From contig RBZT01000754.1 of NCBI GenBank assembly GCA_003693705.1, positions 1-64,000 of the forward strand: DNA of 64,000 nucleotides, given 5' to 3'. A program made the translations under genes and the position numbers. This DNA comes from Polymyxa betae (taxonomy: Eukaryota; Endomyxa; Phytomyxea; Plasmodiophorida; Plasmodiophoridae). Below, one piece after another: positions 1 through 10,562 of this stretch. The notes under the pieces were generated by a model. The model did not search any database and had not been told where the DNA came from. It worked only from the letters and a program-made list of their open reading frames with translations. Position 1 is the stretch's first letter; each line of letters starts with the position of its first letter.

Positions 1-131
1 GGAGGCCGCTCCTCGCCATTCATAGTAGGGAGACGAGGGGACCCGCGCAGTCCGTGACAGTTAGGGCTCTTCCCCTATAGGAGTCGTCAGCAGGGGCGCA
101 GCCCTCTGCGCAGCCCCTCAGGAAGGGCCAG

Positions 132-1271
132 TACGACTGCCTTAATAAGGTTCTGTACGGATTGAAACAAGGCGCAATAGAGCTACATAAGCATTTATCA
201 GACGTACTAGATCGGCACGGATATAAGTCCGTACCAGTTGACAAGTGCGTTATATTCAAGACATATCCCGATGGTGGATATATTATGGGCGCGATTCATG
301 TTGATGATATTATATGTGCGTGTACGAGCACGGAGATTTAGTCGAATTTTAAACAAGAACTAGCTACAGTATTTCCCATTAAGGATTTGGGAGAAGCTAA
401 ATTTTTATTAGGCATGCATCTTACCAGAAATCGACCAGATAGGAAACTACATTTGTCTCAAAAAGCAAAGGTTGACAGAATGCTACAGCTCTTTGGCATG
501 CAAGCCTGTAAACCTGTTAAGACGTCATTTGGTAATTTTTCAGTATTCGCGGATGACGAACAACCAGACTGCAATGAATTTCCTTATAGGGAAGCTGTTG
601 GACATTTTATGTACTTAGCGAACATCACAAGACCAGACATATGTTATCCTGTAGGTGTTGCAGCTCGGGCAGTCTTTAATTATAACGAACATCACGTGAA
701 ATTGGTAAAGCGTATTTTACGATATCTTAAAGGAACCTCTTCGTATGGAATTTGTTTCCAAGGCCAGTATAATCGAAATATTGATGTGTACTGCGATGCT
801 GACGATTCTTCTGATCGAAAATCTACCTCAGGAGGAGTAATTCTACTTAATGGAGGACCTGTGATTTATTACTCAAAGAAGCAAGGCTGTGTATCGCGGT
901 GTACGGCTGAAGCGGAGTATATAGCTTTATCGGATGTAACGGCGGAGGCGTTGTGGTTTAACCAGTTATTGGGTAGTCTTCCAGGACAAAAACCTTTACA
1001 CCCAGTTGTTATTAATGAGGACAATCAAGCATGCATTTCGATTGCGGAGCAGATAACGAGCACCAAGAGATCCAAATATGTTGAGATCCATTATCATTAT
1101 GTTCGAGATCATGTTAAGAAGAATGACATCAAACTACAATTCTGCGCTACGCAAGATATGATTGCTGACATTTTCACAAAAGACTTAGGTGGTAACCGGT
1201 TTTATATTTTACGTGATAAGATCGGGGTTTTTGATTGTCATAATTTCCTGGGAAAAGGAGGAGAATGTTAG
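132..1271 (+). pseudogene. Copia-A RT C-terminus and RNase H (broken)
   Basis: This is the 3' part of a Ty1/copia pol gene: reverse transcriptase copies the element RNA and RNase H removes the RNA strand. The frame enters at the YGLKQ motif (156-170) and passes an HVDD catalytic motif (297-308). It meets an in-frame TAG at 339-341 and then stays open to TAG at 1269-1271. RNase H landmarks follow in order: YCDAD, KSTSGG, AEAEY, NEDNQ and DIFTKDLG near the end. Gag, protease, integrase and most of RT are missing, and the first ~130 bases are GC-rich and unassigned. The family call is safe. The gene cannot make a full polyprotein. Confidence 0.9.
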
Positions 1272-1391
1272 GGTTTAGGGTTTCCCAGTCAATCCTGGAT
1301 GAATGGTTAGTGATGGGCCAGTATGGCCGATGGCCGATGAATGAATACTCTAATTTATTGACAATAAATTCACTTCTGAACGTTTGTAACA
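1266..1391 (+). repeat. Probable 3' LTR of Copia-A
   Basis: A purine-rich tract (GGAAAAGGAGGAGAA) lies directly before TGTTAG, as a polypurine tract precedes a 3' LTR. The segment begins TGTTA and ends TAACA, giving 5-bp inverted ends over 126 bp. The pol stop codon overlaps the LTR start. No second copy is present in the window, so the right boundary is inferred only from the inverted ends. The following ~100 bases to 1497 show nothing I recognise. Confidence 0.5.
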
Positions 1392-1497
1392 ATCTCTATC
1401 TCAATCTCTAGAAACTACTCTTTCTGCTCATGCTTACCGACGTCATGACAGATTCCTGTTCTGGATCACTTCCTGCCGGCTCGTCTTCAACAGATTC

Positions 1498-2169
1498 GAG
1501 GTTGAGTGCGATTCTTTACACGCCGAAAACGGAACTTGGTCCCTGGTGGACGCACCGGAGAAAAGTAACGTAATAGCCTCGATGTGGGTGTTCAAAGTCA
1601 TATACGATCCAACTACAGGAGCAGTTGATCGATTCAAAGCGCGCTTAGCTGCGGGAGGAGACTCGCAGCAGCATGGAATAAATTACGACAAGACATTTGC
1701 GTCAGTCGCGCAATTTACGTCTTTACGCGCACTAATCGCAATGGCTGCGCATTTGGACCTTGATCTCGAGCATGTTGACATTACAACAGCATACCTGTAC
1801 GGTACAATCGATACCGAAATATTCATGAAACAGCCCCCAGGCTGCAAAGCCAAAGGCAAAAGTCAAAAAGTTGGCAAATTAAATAAATCCATCTACGGAT
1901 TAAAGCAAGCTGGTCGAATTTGGAACTCAACTTTCCATAATTTTTTATTAGAATGTGGCCTAGTCCGTTGCATTTCTGACGAATGCGTGTACCGGCTGAA
2001 CTTGTCCAACGGCAAAACTTTCATCGTACTACTATATGTGGATGATTTAATAGTCGCCAGTGACTCAAAAACAGCCGTAAGCGAATTAAAACAGCGTATT
2101 CAAGAGCGTTTCAAAGACAAAATCCTTGGGCCCCTCAAATCCTTTCTAAACATTTTGGTAATACGGGAC
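1498..2169 (+). pseudogene. Copia-B reverse transcriptase, part 1 (split by Copia-C)
   Basis: The frame reads NGTWSLVDAP, then FKARLAAGG, DITTAYLYG, YGLKQAGR and the catalytic YVDD, the usual order of copia RT motifs. It is uninterrupted from about 1498 until the Copia-C LTR begins at 2170, where the TGTTGA of the LTR supplies an artificial stop. The reading continues at 7082 on the far side of the insertion, after the duplicated GGGAC. The 5' end is truncated: there is no gag, protease or integrase upstream. Codon structure is good, so before the insertion this copy was reasonably intact here. Confidence 0.9.
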
Positions 2170-2479
2170 TGTTGAGACTAGAGAGGCAACAGCGATCAAT
2201 GTCTGGACAAGCAGTCAGTTTAAGAAGTGATTGTATTGATGGCCCGGTGGGCTGTTATATAGTAAAATAAGATTAACGCAGATTCAAATATATGGAAACT
2301 CCGTGGCGGAGTTGCCGTATACCAGTGGGGAGCTGCCATAGTCGACTGGGTCTGTGTGTGCTATAGCAACTCCGGTTCGGAGCTTGAGAAGTCCTGTGGT
2401 TCGTGGCCATGCACGATTCGAGCCAAGTTACCCTGCGCCCACTTGACGTGTACACCTGCCTTGGCTTGATGTCTTGACA
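2170..2479 (-). repeat. Copia-C 3' LTR
   Basis: 310 bp, reading TGTCAAGACA... to ...CTCAACA on the minus strand. By eye it differs from the other LTR at six positions (about 98% identity), mostly transitions. It also forms the junction with Copia-B RT at 2169/2170. Confidence 0.95.
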
Positions 2480-2546
2480 CGCCCCCTCGAACAGATGTTG
2501 GTAACATCGGGTTGGAAATATCCTTGACTCCCATTTGGTCACGACA

Positions 2547-3533
2547 TCACTTAAATTTGGGAATCGGAGACGGTTTGGTTAATGCATCCGCTACCATCAT
2601 TGCAGTTGGTATCAGAGCAAACTTGACGATCTTGTTCGCGACTTGTTCCCTCGTGTAGTGGAATTTGACGTCGATGTGTTTGGTTCGAGGGTCGGTTCGG
2701 TTGTTCTCTGTCATCGAAATGCATCCATGGTTGTCTTCAAAGACAACAGTCGGGTGCTGTTGCTCATGACCGAGTTCCTTCAGAAGCTGTCGTAACCAGA
2801 CTATCTCACGCACCGCGTCACAAGCCGCTTGGTACTCAGCCTGCACGCTGGATGTTGAGACTGATGATTGTCGCTTCGATTTGACTGCGACTGGGCCGCT
2901 TGCGTACATAATGACATACCCGGTAACGGATCTCCTTGTGTCCGGATCATTTGCGAAGTCTCTGTCCACATACGGGATGAGGCCTGGTTCGGAGATGTTC
3001 TTTGAGTATTCGATGCCAAATGTTATGGTTCCCTTGAGGTATCGGAGAACAAGCTGAGCGGCAGTCCAGTGACGTGGACCAGGGTTCTTAACAAATCGAC
3101 AAAGAACGGACACCGCAGGCAAGATGTCAGGCCGTGTGTTGATTCCAAGCCACAACAGGGCTCCAACCAGTTCACCGTAGGGCTTGCCTTGCATCGCTGC
3201 AGTGTCAGAATCTGTCTTTGCGCACATTTCTTCAGTGATATGGAATCCTGGCTGATGTGGCGCAGAACTGGGAGAGCAGTCTGTCATCTTGAACCGTTTT
3301 AGAATTTCCTGAACGTACAGCGATTGATCAATCCGTATCGGTCCAGTCGGAGTAGATCGTTGTATGTTCATGCCGAGTAGACGACTTGGCTCCCCGAGGT
3401 CTTTGATCTCGAATTCGTTGCTGAGCAGTTGAACAACCAGATCACAGAGTACGGCATCGTTGTGCACCATCAGTGAGTCGTCGACGTGGATTCCCATTAT
3501 CACGAAACTTGCGCCGTCGCGTCGGATATACAT
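2547..3533 (-). pseudogene. Copia-C RT C-terminus and RNase H
   Basis: An open frame of about 329 codons begins near MYIRRDG and carries HVDD, the second half of the RT active site, followed by KDLGE. RNase H features follow: GYVIMYASG, SSVQAEYQA, FEDNHGCIS, TKHIDVKFH and VADALTKP, then a stop about 70 bases before the LTR. The usual DAD/DSD aspartate block is altered to VDRDFAND. In a working element this would be the last part of a gag-pol polyprotein. Here it is cut off from the upstream RT by frameshifts. The methionine shown is internal, not a natural start. Confidence 0.9.
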
Positions 3534-3974
3534 GCAAGGGTCTGCACAAACGCGACGAAAACCTGCCTAATTGACTAGGAAGTCGTCCTCAAGCAGGCTG
3601 GCATGGGCCAGCCTGCTTGAGGCCATACAACGCCTTGAGGAGTTCACACACCAAATGTTCCTGACCAGGTTCAACAAAGCCATCTGCCTGCTTCATGAAA
3701 ACCTGCTAGTCCATTTCACCGTTAAGAAATGCGCCGACGACATCTATATGTCGCAGATGGTAGCCATGTTGGGCAGCTAGGGCGAGCAATAAACGTATGG
3801 ACTCCTGGTGGGCTACTGGAGCGAAAGTTCATCGAAATCAATCCCTGGTCGCTGGGAAAAACCTTTGATGACCAAGCGAGCCTTGAATTTGTCGATGGTG
3901 CCATCGTCCTTGGGCTTTGTCGTGAAAACCCACTTGCTTTGAATGGCTTTGCGTTCTTGAGGTAGTTGCCGAAG
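3534..3974 (-). pseudogene. Copia-C RT N-terminal half, several frameshifts
   Basis: Read in pieces, this stretch gives SKWVFTTKPK, KARLVIKGFSQ, a broken segment ending in VGAFLNGEMD, then KALYGLKQAG. These are the successive conserved blocks of copia RT, but they sit in different frames with stops between them. At least three frame changes are needed to join the integrase side to the RNase H side. A perfect hairpin (3587-3622) replaces part of the normal sequence just after GLKQAG. Confidence 0.8.
3587..3622. repeat. Perfect 16-bp hairpin in the RT GLKQAG motif
   Basis: CCTCAAGCAGGCTGGC, then ATGG, then its exact reverse complement. On the minus strand the first-read arm encodes the RT motif GLKQAG; the other arm is an inverted copy of the same bases. 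Confidence 0.95.
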
Positions 3975-5475
3975 CTACCAAGTTTTGAAATTTATGAGAG
4001 TTTGAAACTCTTTGTGCGCTGCATCGTTCCAGTAACCCCCGTACGGACTCTGAAGGGCTTCCTTAAGGGTGGATGGGTTCTTGATGTCACAGGCTTGAAT
4101 ACCGTCCAGTGAAGGCCTTGGGAGTTTATCAGAGAAGTGCTTGGGAGTGGCAGCATTCAGGGCGGTAAACTGTATATGGGCAACGGTATCATCGAAGGTC
4201 TCGTCGTGAAGCGACCCGTTTGCAGAATTGGCTTGTGGAGCTTTCCACCACTCATTCGGTGTTTTGCGCTCACGTTGAGGGTAGCGGTGAGATATCGTAG
4301 ATGTTGGGACATGAAGAACCTCGGTGCTGTCAGTTGAAGATGAATCATCTGTTGACTTTTGTGCTGTCTCTTGATAATCAATTTCGTCATTTTCCAGGCT
4401 TTCTCTGTCATCGCTGTCGTCAGCATCGTGTTTTTCGAAATTGTTCATCTCCTTTTCAGGCTGAGTGATGTAGAGCTCTTCTGCAAAATGTCGTTGACAA
4501 TAGATGGGCTTGCTTTGATTAACGCGCCAAAACGAAAATTCTGACTCGTTGAAAATGACATCGCGGCTCACCAGGAGCTGTTGTTGATCGGGATCCCAAA
4601 GATGATATACCTTCTGGGTTGACGCGTAACCAACGAAAATTGCTCGTCTGGCGTGTGGCTCCTGGTTACGCCGTGTTGTCGTTGGTGTCAATACCCATGC
4701 GTCGCAGCCGAGAACACGAAGATGTGCAAGGTCAGGTTTTCTTTGGTACTTAGCCTCGAACAGTGTCATATGGTTCAGTAATGCAGAGTGTGGGCGCCTG
4801 TTGAGAAGGTAAACAGCAGCCAATACGAAGAAGGGCCAGTATTCTTGAGGAAGCTTCGCGCGCAAGCGGATCGGCTCTGCGATCTCCATAATGGAACGGT
4901 TGAGACGCTCAGGCAGGCCGTTGGACTCGGAGTCATAGGCGACAATTGTTCGGTGGTGGATTCCTTTTTCCATATAATATGCCCGACATGCCTTTGACAA
5001 GTATTCGCCAGCATTATCGGTTTGAAGCTGTTCAACGCATGAGACGGAATGTTTATGCCTTCTTAGCATCTTCGCTTCAAAAACCTTGAACGCGTCGAGT
5101 TGATCGGCCTTGTTTTTCAGCAGGAACAGCTCGGTGTATCGTGTAAAATGGTCAATATATATGAAATAATATCTCCAGTTTCCATTTATGCCGGTAGCTT
5201 TGAATGGTCCCTTGATATCGGAAAAGACACATTCGCCGGGGCGTGTTGTGACCGTTGTGCTTGGTTGAAAGGGACGTCTGCTCATCTTTCCCAGGATGCA
5301 AGGCTCGCATGGCGTTTTAGACGCGGGTCCCGGTTTGAGCGCAATGCCTGTGGCGCCTGTACACTCCAATCGCAGCAAGTCACGTTGGTTGAGATGACCC
5401 AGACGCTCGTGCCAAAGCTGTGTTGGTTCAGCGCTCTTTTGTTTGGAATAATAGGTGACTGCGGGAGCGTGGGCA
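3975..5475 (-). pseudogene. Copia-C integrase region
   Basis: One long frame holds the pre-integrase LWHERLGHL with the His pair, the Cys pair (CEPCILGK), and the integrase catalytic triad: Asp in SDIKGPF, Asp in LQTDNAGEY and Glu in NGLPERLNRS. Later landmarks are LNRRPHS, LGCDAWV, RAIFVGY and an acidic linker, ending SPYGGYWNDA at the edge of RT. Integrase joins the cDNA to host DNA. The frame is open for at least 467 codons and extends upstream to about 5475, where it must shift to meet the protease frame. This is the best preserved part of the element. Confidence 0.9.
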
Positions 5476-5526
5476 CTTGATTTCTTGGATGAAACAGTCT
5501 TTGGTGCTGTAGTAAGTAGAAACAGG

Positions 5527-6753
5527 TTATTCGGGCCCTTGGGAATTGTTCCAATGACTGCCTGTCGGTCGTGCGAACCCGTCTTTAGCGTAAATTGTCA
5601 TGCGATCGCCGTCGAGGAGGAACTTGACTCCTGTACTGGTTGACTGGCCTGGAGACAGAAGGTTCTTGCCCAGCTCGGGCACATGGAGCGCGTTTTCCAC
5701 GTTTACGATTTCGCCTCCCGGTAGAACAAACTGTGCGGTGCCGAAACCGACCGATTCGATTGTGCGATTGTCACCAAGCTCGATCTTAGGACCACATTGA
5801 GCCTTGTAACTTGTGAACGAAGCAATATCGTGGAGCATGTGCTGTGAACACCCAGAGTCGATATATGTATCCGCCTCACAACTTGCCGCTGAAGCAGAGA
5901 GCACACGATGAGGATAAAGGTTAATTGGACTTGGTTTATTTGCTAAACGTGGATTGAGCTCAGGATGTTTTGTCCAACAAGCGTCGTCGCCGCCGGGGTG
6001 TCGGTGATGAGGAATAGAACACGTTGACTTGCCTGGCTTTGCCTTTCCTGTGCGTGCAGCCTTTTCAAGTTGGTCGACTTTCGCCTGTAGCGCTTCGAGA
6101 ATTGTGACTTCCTTGGTAGACGCGGTGCTGGCCAAAATGCGAGATTCGGACTTCTTCATTGAGCTCTCCGCGTTCAAGAGCATTCCGGTGGCTTTCTGTA
6201 TGGTCACCGACTCTAGCGTGTCGAGAGGAGCGACGACATGCTGGTAGCTGTCGGGAAGATTGGCGAGAATCACAGCCACGATAGCTTGCTCATCAAGGTC
6301 GACGCCAGCGTTCTTGACGGCAAGTGCCTTGGCTTGCATGTCGGTGATATAGTCTTGGATTGATTGCTCGCCATCTTTGGTCGCCTTGAACAGCTTCTTC
6401 ATTCAGCAGACTAGGGTGGATACACTCTTGCGTTGGAACGTTTCATACAATATCTTCCAAGCGGCATCAGCAGAATCAGCCGACTGAGTTATCGCAAGTC
6501 GACTGTCACTGACGCGCATCTCGATAATGCCCATGGCCTTGAGATCTTGGCGATAGAACAGCTTGATCGTGTTCTTATCCGAATCCTCTGGAACGCCAGG
6601 TGCATCGATAACGGGAGCGTACGTCTTTGGGTTGAAACCAACCATATCATCTAGGTCCATATTGATCAGAAGGGCGGCCATTCGAGGGGCCCATTGGGGG
6701 TAGTTTGTGCCGTCCAGGATAGGCACGAAAGAACTCATGGTCTTATTAGCCAT
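5527..6753 (-). pseudogene. Copia-C gag and protease, one in-frame stop
   Basis: Gag starts at an ATG (6753) just inside the 5' LTR and reads DGTNYPQWAPRM, an N-terminal UBN2-like block. A single TGA at 6403-6405 interrupts it, and the same frame goes on with MKKLFKATKDG and YITDMQ. A zinc-knuckle block follows with spacing C-x2-P-x3-H-x6-C, so the second cysteine has been replaced. The aspartic protease motif YIDSGCSQHM comes next. Gag forms the particle and the protease matures it. The frame ends near 5527, about 50 bases before the integrase frame takes over in another register. Confidence 0.88.
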
Positions 6754-6766
6754 GGGACTCTTAATC

Positions 6767-7076
6767 TGTTGAGACTAAAGAAGCAACAGCGATCAATGTC
6801 TGGACAAGCAGTCAGTTTAAGAAGTGATTGTATTGATGGCCCGGTGGGCTGTTATATAGTAAAATAAGATTAACGCAGATTCATATATATGGAAACTCCG
6901 TGGCGGAGTTGTCGTATACCAGTGGGGAGCTGCCATAGTCGACTGGGTCTGTGTGTGCTATAGCAACTCCGGTTCGGAGCTTGAGAAGTCCTGTGGTTCG
7001 TGGCCATCCACGACTCGAGCCAAGTTACCCTGCGCCCACTTGACGTGTACACCTGCCTTGGCTTGATGTCTTGACA
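6767..7076 (-). repeat. Copia-C 5' LTR
   Basis: 310 bp, the partner of the LTR at 2170-2479, with the same length and ends. GGGAC at 7077-7081 follows, and Copia-B resumes immediately. Confidence 0.95.
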
Positions 7077-7081
7077 GGGAC

Positions 7082-7997
7082 CGCCCCAATAGGAAAATCT
7101 GGCGAAAACAAACCCAATATACTGAAGACATGCTGTCAGATCTCGCAATGCAGACTGCTATCCAGTTCGCATGCCGGAAATACCCAACACACGTCTGCAC
7201 TCAGGACAGAGTCCGAAGTCAGATACTGAGCGCGAAGTGATGGCGAAGAAGCCATACCGCGCCGCAGTGGGATCGCTAATATACTTAACATCAAAAACAC
7301 GGCCAGGTATTGCGCACGCAGTTCAAAAAGTCGCGCAATTTTGCGAAAATCCAGGAATTCAACACTGGTACGCAATAAAAAGAATATTTGCCTACTTAAA
7401 AGGGACGAAAGAATATGGTCTGCAGTTCGACGGCAATTCCGAACTGCTAAAGGCCTACTTCAATGAATCTCCCACGAACTGTCCAACATCAGCAATGTTC
7501 TCAGATTCTGATTGGGCAAATGACAACGATAAGAGAAAATCAATCGGCGGTTATGTCTTCATGTTACATGGAGGCACAGTAGACTATAATTGTAAAAAGT
7601 TTACTAATACCCCATTATCTTCAACAGAAGCAGAATGGTATGCCGTTTGCGAATCCGCAAAACACGGAAAATGGCTCCGAAACCTACTTCACGAAATAGG
7701 GTTTTTCCAATGCAGTCACCACTTGTCATCTTTGAAGACAATCAGGGTTGCATATCCTATGGCCATCGCAGCCTAAACCAGTCTTCAATGAAGCATATTG
7801 ACCTAAAATTTCACTTTATCAAAGAGGAAATCGCAAACGGTGTTCTCTCACTCAAGAGAGTCGAATCAGCGAGAAATATTGCCGACATATTCACCAAAGC
7901 CATCTCAGGGCCGCATTTCCAGGAGTTACGGACTTTACTTAATGTAAGGAAGTCCGTCCATACTCCAACTGAAAAGCTCGCAGCAAATTGGTTTTAG
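7082..7997 (+). pseudogene. Copia-B pol, part 2 (RNase H)
   Basis: This is the continuation of Copia-B after the insertion. It reads QTQYTEDMLSDL in register with part 1. One missing base near 7154 shifts the frame to CYPVRMPEIPNTRL. RNase H follows: YRAAVGSLIYL, KRIFAYLKGT, FSDSDWAND, STEAEWYAV. A second shift near 7715 leads to FEDNQGCIS, KHIDLKFHF and IADIFTKAI, with the stop at 7995-7997. The two frameshifts are small indels in an otherwise coherent gene. Joining the two parts across Copia-C at GGGAC restores a continuous copia order, which is the evidence for nesting. Confidence 0.9.
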
Positions 7998-8209
7998 TTT
8001 TTAGTGGGTATTTGTTCATATTAACTTTACACAGAGTCCCACAGTACCACGAATGTTTCCTAAAACTGCGTGAGTCTCCGTAAATGGATTTTCTATTTCC
8101 CCCAATTCCTGCGCAACGTGCTCCACCATTATCATCCTCAAATTCATGACTAACCTTTACAGAATTTCCATTCGCTTCTCAACTCCAGTTAAGAGATTTT
8201 ACGAACACT

Positions 8210-8360
8210 CAACTGAGGGGGCGTGCTGGAATGAAAAATTAAGGTTTTTGGGTTTGATCGGAAGGTGACTCAGGATCGATCCCGCAGTCCGACGAGTCAA
8301 GACTTCCCTTTCCGGTCAAGACTGCCCTTTCCGGTCCCGATCGGACCTTCCGTCGTGAAT
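8210..8360 (+). repeat. Copia-B polypurine tract and start of its 3' LTR
   Basis: CTGAGGGGGCG precedes TGCTGGAATG at 8224. Copia-C has the same GAGGGGGCG tract next to its LTR, so 8224 is a good candidate LTR start. No matching 5' copy exists and the right end is lost, since from about 8362 the sequence becomes an inverted gag piece. The 200 bases between the pol stop (7997) and here are untranslated 3' sequence. Confidence 0.5.
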
Positions 8361-8361
8361 A

Positions 8362-8427
8362 AATGGCAATACCGTAGCGGTCACCTATACTCGACAATTT
8401 GTCAAGAAAGTCCAATTCTACATTCAA
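8362..8427 (-). pseudogene. Short inverted copia gag N-terminus fragment
   Basis: Read on the minus strand this gives LDKLSSIGDRYG, nearly the same as LKLSSIGDHYGKW at 9265 on the plus strand. About 38 bp are shared between the two in opposite orientation. It is too short to be functional and marks a rearrangement breakpoint. Confidence 0.55.
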
Positions 8428-8429
8428 AA

Positions 8430-9260
8430 AGTCCGTACGCAGTTTTCCGGAAAAGTCCGCAATTTTATTGAAAACTCTTATAATTCTGCCATAATGGATG
8501 CAGGAATGGTTCGATGGTCGCGGTACTTTCGCACGGCGTGCTCAACCTGCTTTATCAAGAGAAACTGCCCGTTAAGAAAATATGATGTTAAACGGCGACA
8601 GTTTTCCATTTCCTCCTGTTAGTGAAACTTCGAGGCAAGCATTTTGATCAATAACGCACATCACCTGCATCTTCTTCCGTTTCGCTTTCATAACGAACAA
8701 CGAAGATCTTCCAAAACCATCGTGGGATTTATGAGTTCGAGGTTTCGCCTCGGAAATCATCGAATAGCATCAATATCGAGAAAATCGTCATCTTCTAAGT
8801 TAGCGAAATCGTCTAGCCATTCATCTGTCAGGGCAGCAGGGCCGGGGCTCGGCACCATAGCGTTCTCAACGGTCCCCTGGCGAGGAAAATGAGCAGCCAC
8901 CATGCAACGAGCATGCTGGAGTCGTTTGTTCGGACGCGGCATCGAATGGCACCGCCTGCCAGCGATTAAAGTCATTATACTGACATGAATTCGCAAAACC
9001 CGCACTTGACAAACTGTGGCAGCCCCCGCATTTATTCTGCGTGACTGTATATAACGTATTTGCGTTCGGTATTATACCGTCCAAATCTCATCAATGACCT
9101 ATTAAAAACTATAAATGCGGAAGCCTATAACTCCGTTGATATTTCGAATTTTAAAATTGGAGAACTGAGCTGTATTCCTCTGGACGAGATCTATCGATTG
9201 CAGTTGTCATAACTTTGATATGGCGTTCCGCCATGGATCCTTAGGGTTTTTAGTACCCCT
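8430..9260. other. Unassigned stretch
   Basis: I recognise nothing here. The minus strand holds a weak open frame (8757-9005) with an acidic segment DEWLDDFANLEDDDFLDID, continued in another frame by a basic segment KAKRKKM (8572-8760). This could be a relic protein, but no family motif is visible. Confidence 0.3.
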
Positions 9261-9261
9261 A

Positions 9262-10200
9262 TCTGAAATTGTCGAGTATAGGTGACCACTACGGTAAATG
9301 GACACAAATCACTTCCCGAGATATCGACTACATCTCTTGTATTAGAATTCCTACTATCCGCACGACTTCCAACACTGTTAACCAAGATGAAGCATTGACA
9401 ACAAAAATCGCAAAGACAGTCTGGGATTATATCAAATCTGTGGCTGGATAAAATTCAGATTACACTGCGGCAGAAATGTCTGAATTCTTCGGAAAGAAGA
9501 TAGGAGAAAGCGATGATGTCCTTGGGTATATCAACTGAAAAAAAGAACTCTACCTCAATGTCAAGGAATGCTCGCTTGTAACAATGCCAGCAAATGCGCT
9601 ACCAAACGCGAATCTCATTTGCGTTCGTCAACGATTCGAGAGTCTCGTCGAGGTATGTAACAAATCTGCATCATTGAGCATTGACGACATAAACAACAGA
9701 CTAACTGAAGCTGAAAAGGCTCGAAAACAAAAAAAGAAACCTGCTGCAGCATTGCAGGCAACTGTATCTACTTGCTCATACTGCAAGAAGAATCATTTAG
9801 GTGGGGAGTCAAACTGCTGGCGTAAGCACCCAGATAAAAAACCGGAATGATTAAAGAAAAGAAAAAGCAAATTATGCTCACGATAACAACAGCGGCGATA
9901 AAGAACAAATTTCAGCCTATATTGCTCGATGTAATCCGCGTATATGGATAGCAGACTCTAGATGCAGTTAACACATGACGGGAACGAAGACAAATCTTTT
10001 CGATTTAGAACCAGTTGCAACAATAGTTGCAACAATCATAGATATTCTGATATCAATCCCATTTGTTCAAAAGCGAAAGGGAAAATCAGAATATGCGGCC
10101 AAATAATGGAAGGGCTCTATGTTCCAGCTTTGATTTCTAAAACTCGAAGGGGAATTTTCCGATGTCCGCGTTATTTTTTTACAGCGTATTCGATTTGCTG
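9262..10200 (+). pseudogene. Copia-D gag and protease fragment
   Basis: The frame opens with LKLSSIGDHYGKW, a typical copia gag start. It runs through degenerate gag to a zinc-knuckle block CSYC...H...NCWRKHP (9764-9840) with spacing C-x2-C-x3-H-x6-C, then a stop at 9848-9850. Beyond frame breaks, IWIADSRCS near 9940 is the protease active site with DSG changed to DSR, and HMTG follows. The fragment fades out near 10200. Integrase, RT and LTRs are absent. The zinc-knuckle spacing matches Copia-C, so the two probably belong to the same lineage. Confidence 0.75.
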
Positions 10201-10277
10201 GCAATTTAGGGAATTACCACCAGAACCTTTGATACGGTAAGGCTAAGCGTCAATGTATCGATATGAATTTAAACCTG

Positions 10278-10475
10278 GGCACGGTCCGGTCCGGTAAGGT
10301 CCAGGACCGGTCCTAGGACCGGACCGGACCGGACCAATTAACTCTCAGGCGGACCGTGCAGGACCGACCATGCTCTCGGACCTGACTGAACCGAACCGCT
10401 TACCAACGATAGGACCCCGGACCGGACCGGACTGGATCGTCCGGACCGGTCCTGAGACCGGTCCGCAAGGGTCCC
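10278..10475. repeat. hAT-1 left subterminal GGACCG cluster
   Basis: Dense direct and inverted copies of GGACCG and CGGTCC over about 200 bp, including GACCGGTC palindromes. Subterminal hexamer arrays of this kind are where hAT transposases usually bind. The cluster continues to about 10475, beyond which the sequence is AT-richer 3' flank of the transposase. Confidence 0.75.
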
Positions 10476-10562
10476 CTGGCCTACCTGCATTTCTAACTTT
10501 AAGGATACTCAATTCCTGCGTCGTGTTATTAAAATGTATTTTTATTGAATTCTCCCAAACAG

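Larger units (their letters stand above)
2170..7076 (-). mobile_element. Copia-C: structurally complete Ty1/copia retrotransposon
   Basis: Two near-identical 310-bp LTRs bound an internal region carrying gag, protease, integrase, RT and RNase H in copia order on the minus strand. GGGAC is found directly outside both ends (2165-2169 and 7077-7081), a perfect 5-bp target duplication. A polypurine tract (GAGGGGGCG on the minus strand) abuts the 3' LTR. The gag ATG lies only 13 bases inside the 5' LTR, so the leader is very short and I see no clear primer-binding site. The insertion splits Copia-B pol and is therefore younger than it. Stops and frameshifts in the internal region mean it is not autonomous now. 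Confidence 0.95.

Noticed and set aside
1266-1285. TTAGGGTTTAGGGTTT resembling a telomere repeat
   Set aside because: Only about two units, and it lies at the start of a copia LTR after a polypurine tract.
2606-2616. TTGGTATCAGAGC-like initiator-Met primer-binding site
   Set aside because: It lies inside RNase H coding sequence on the opposite strand and not next to an LTR.
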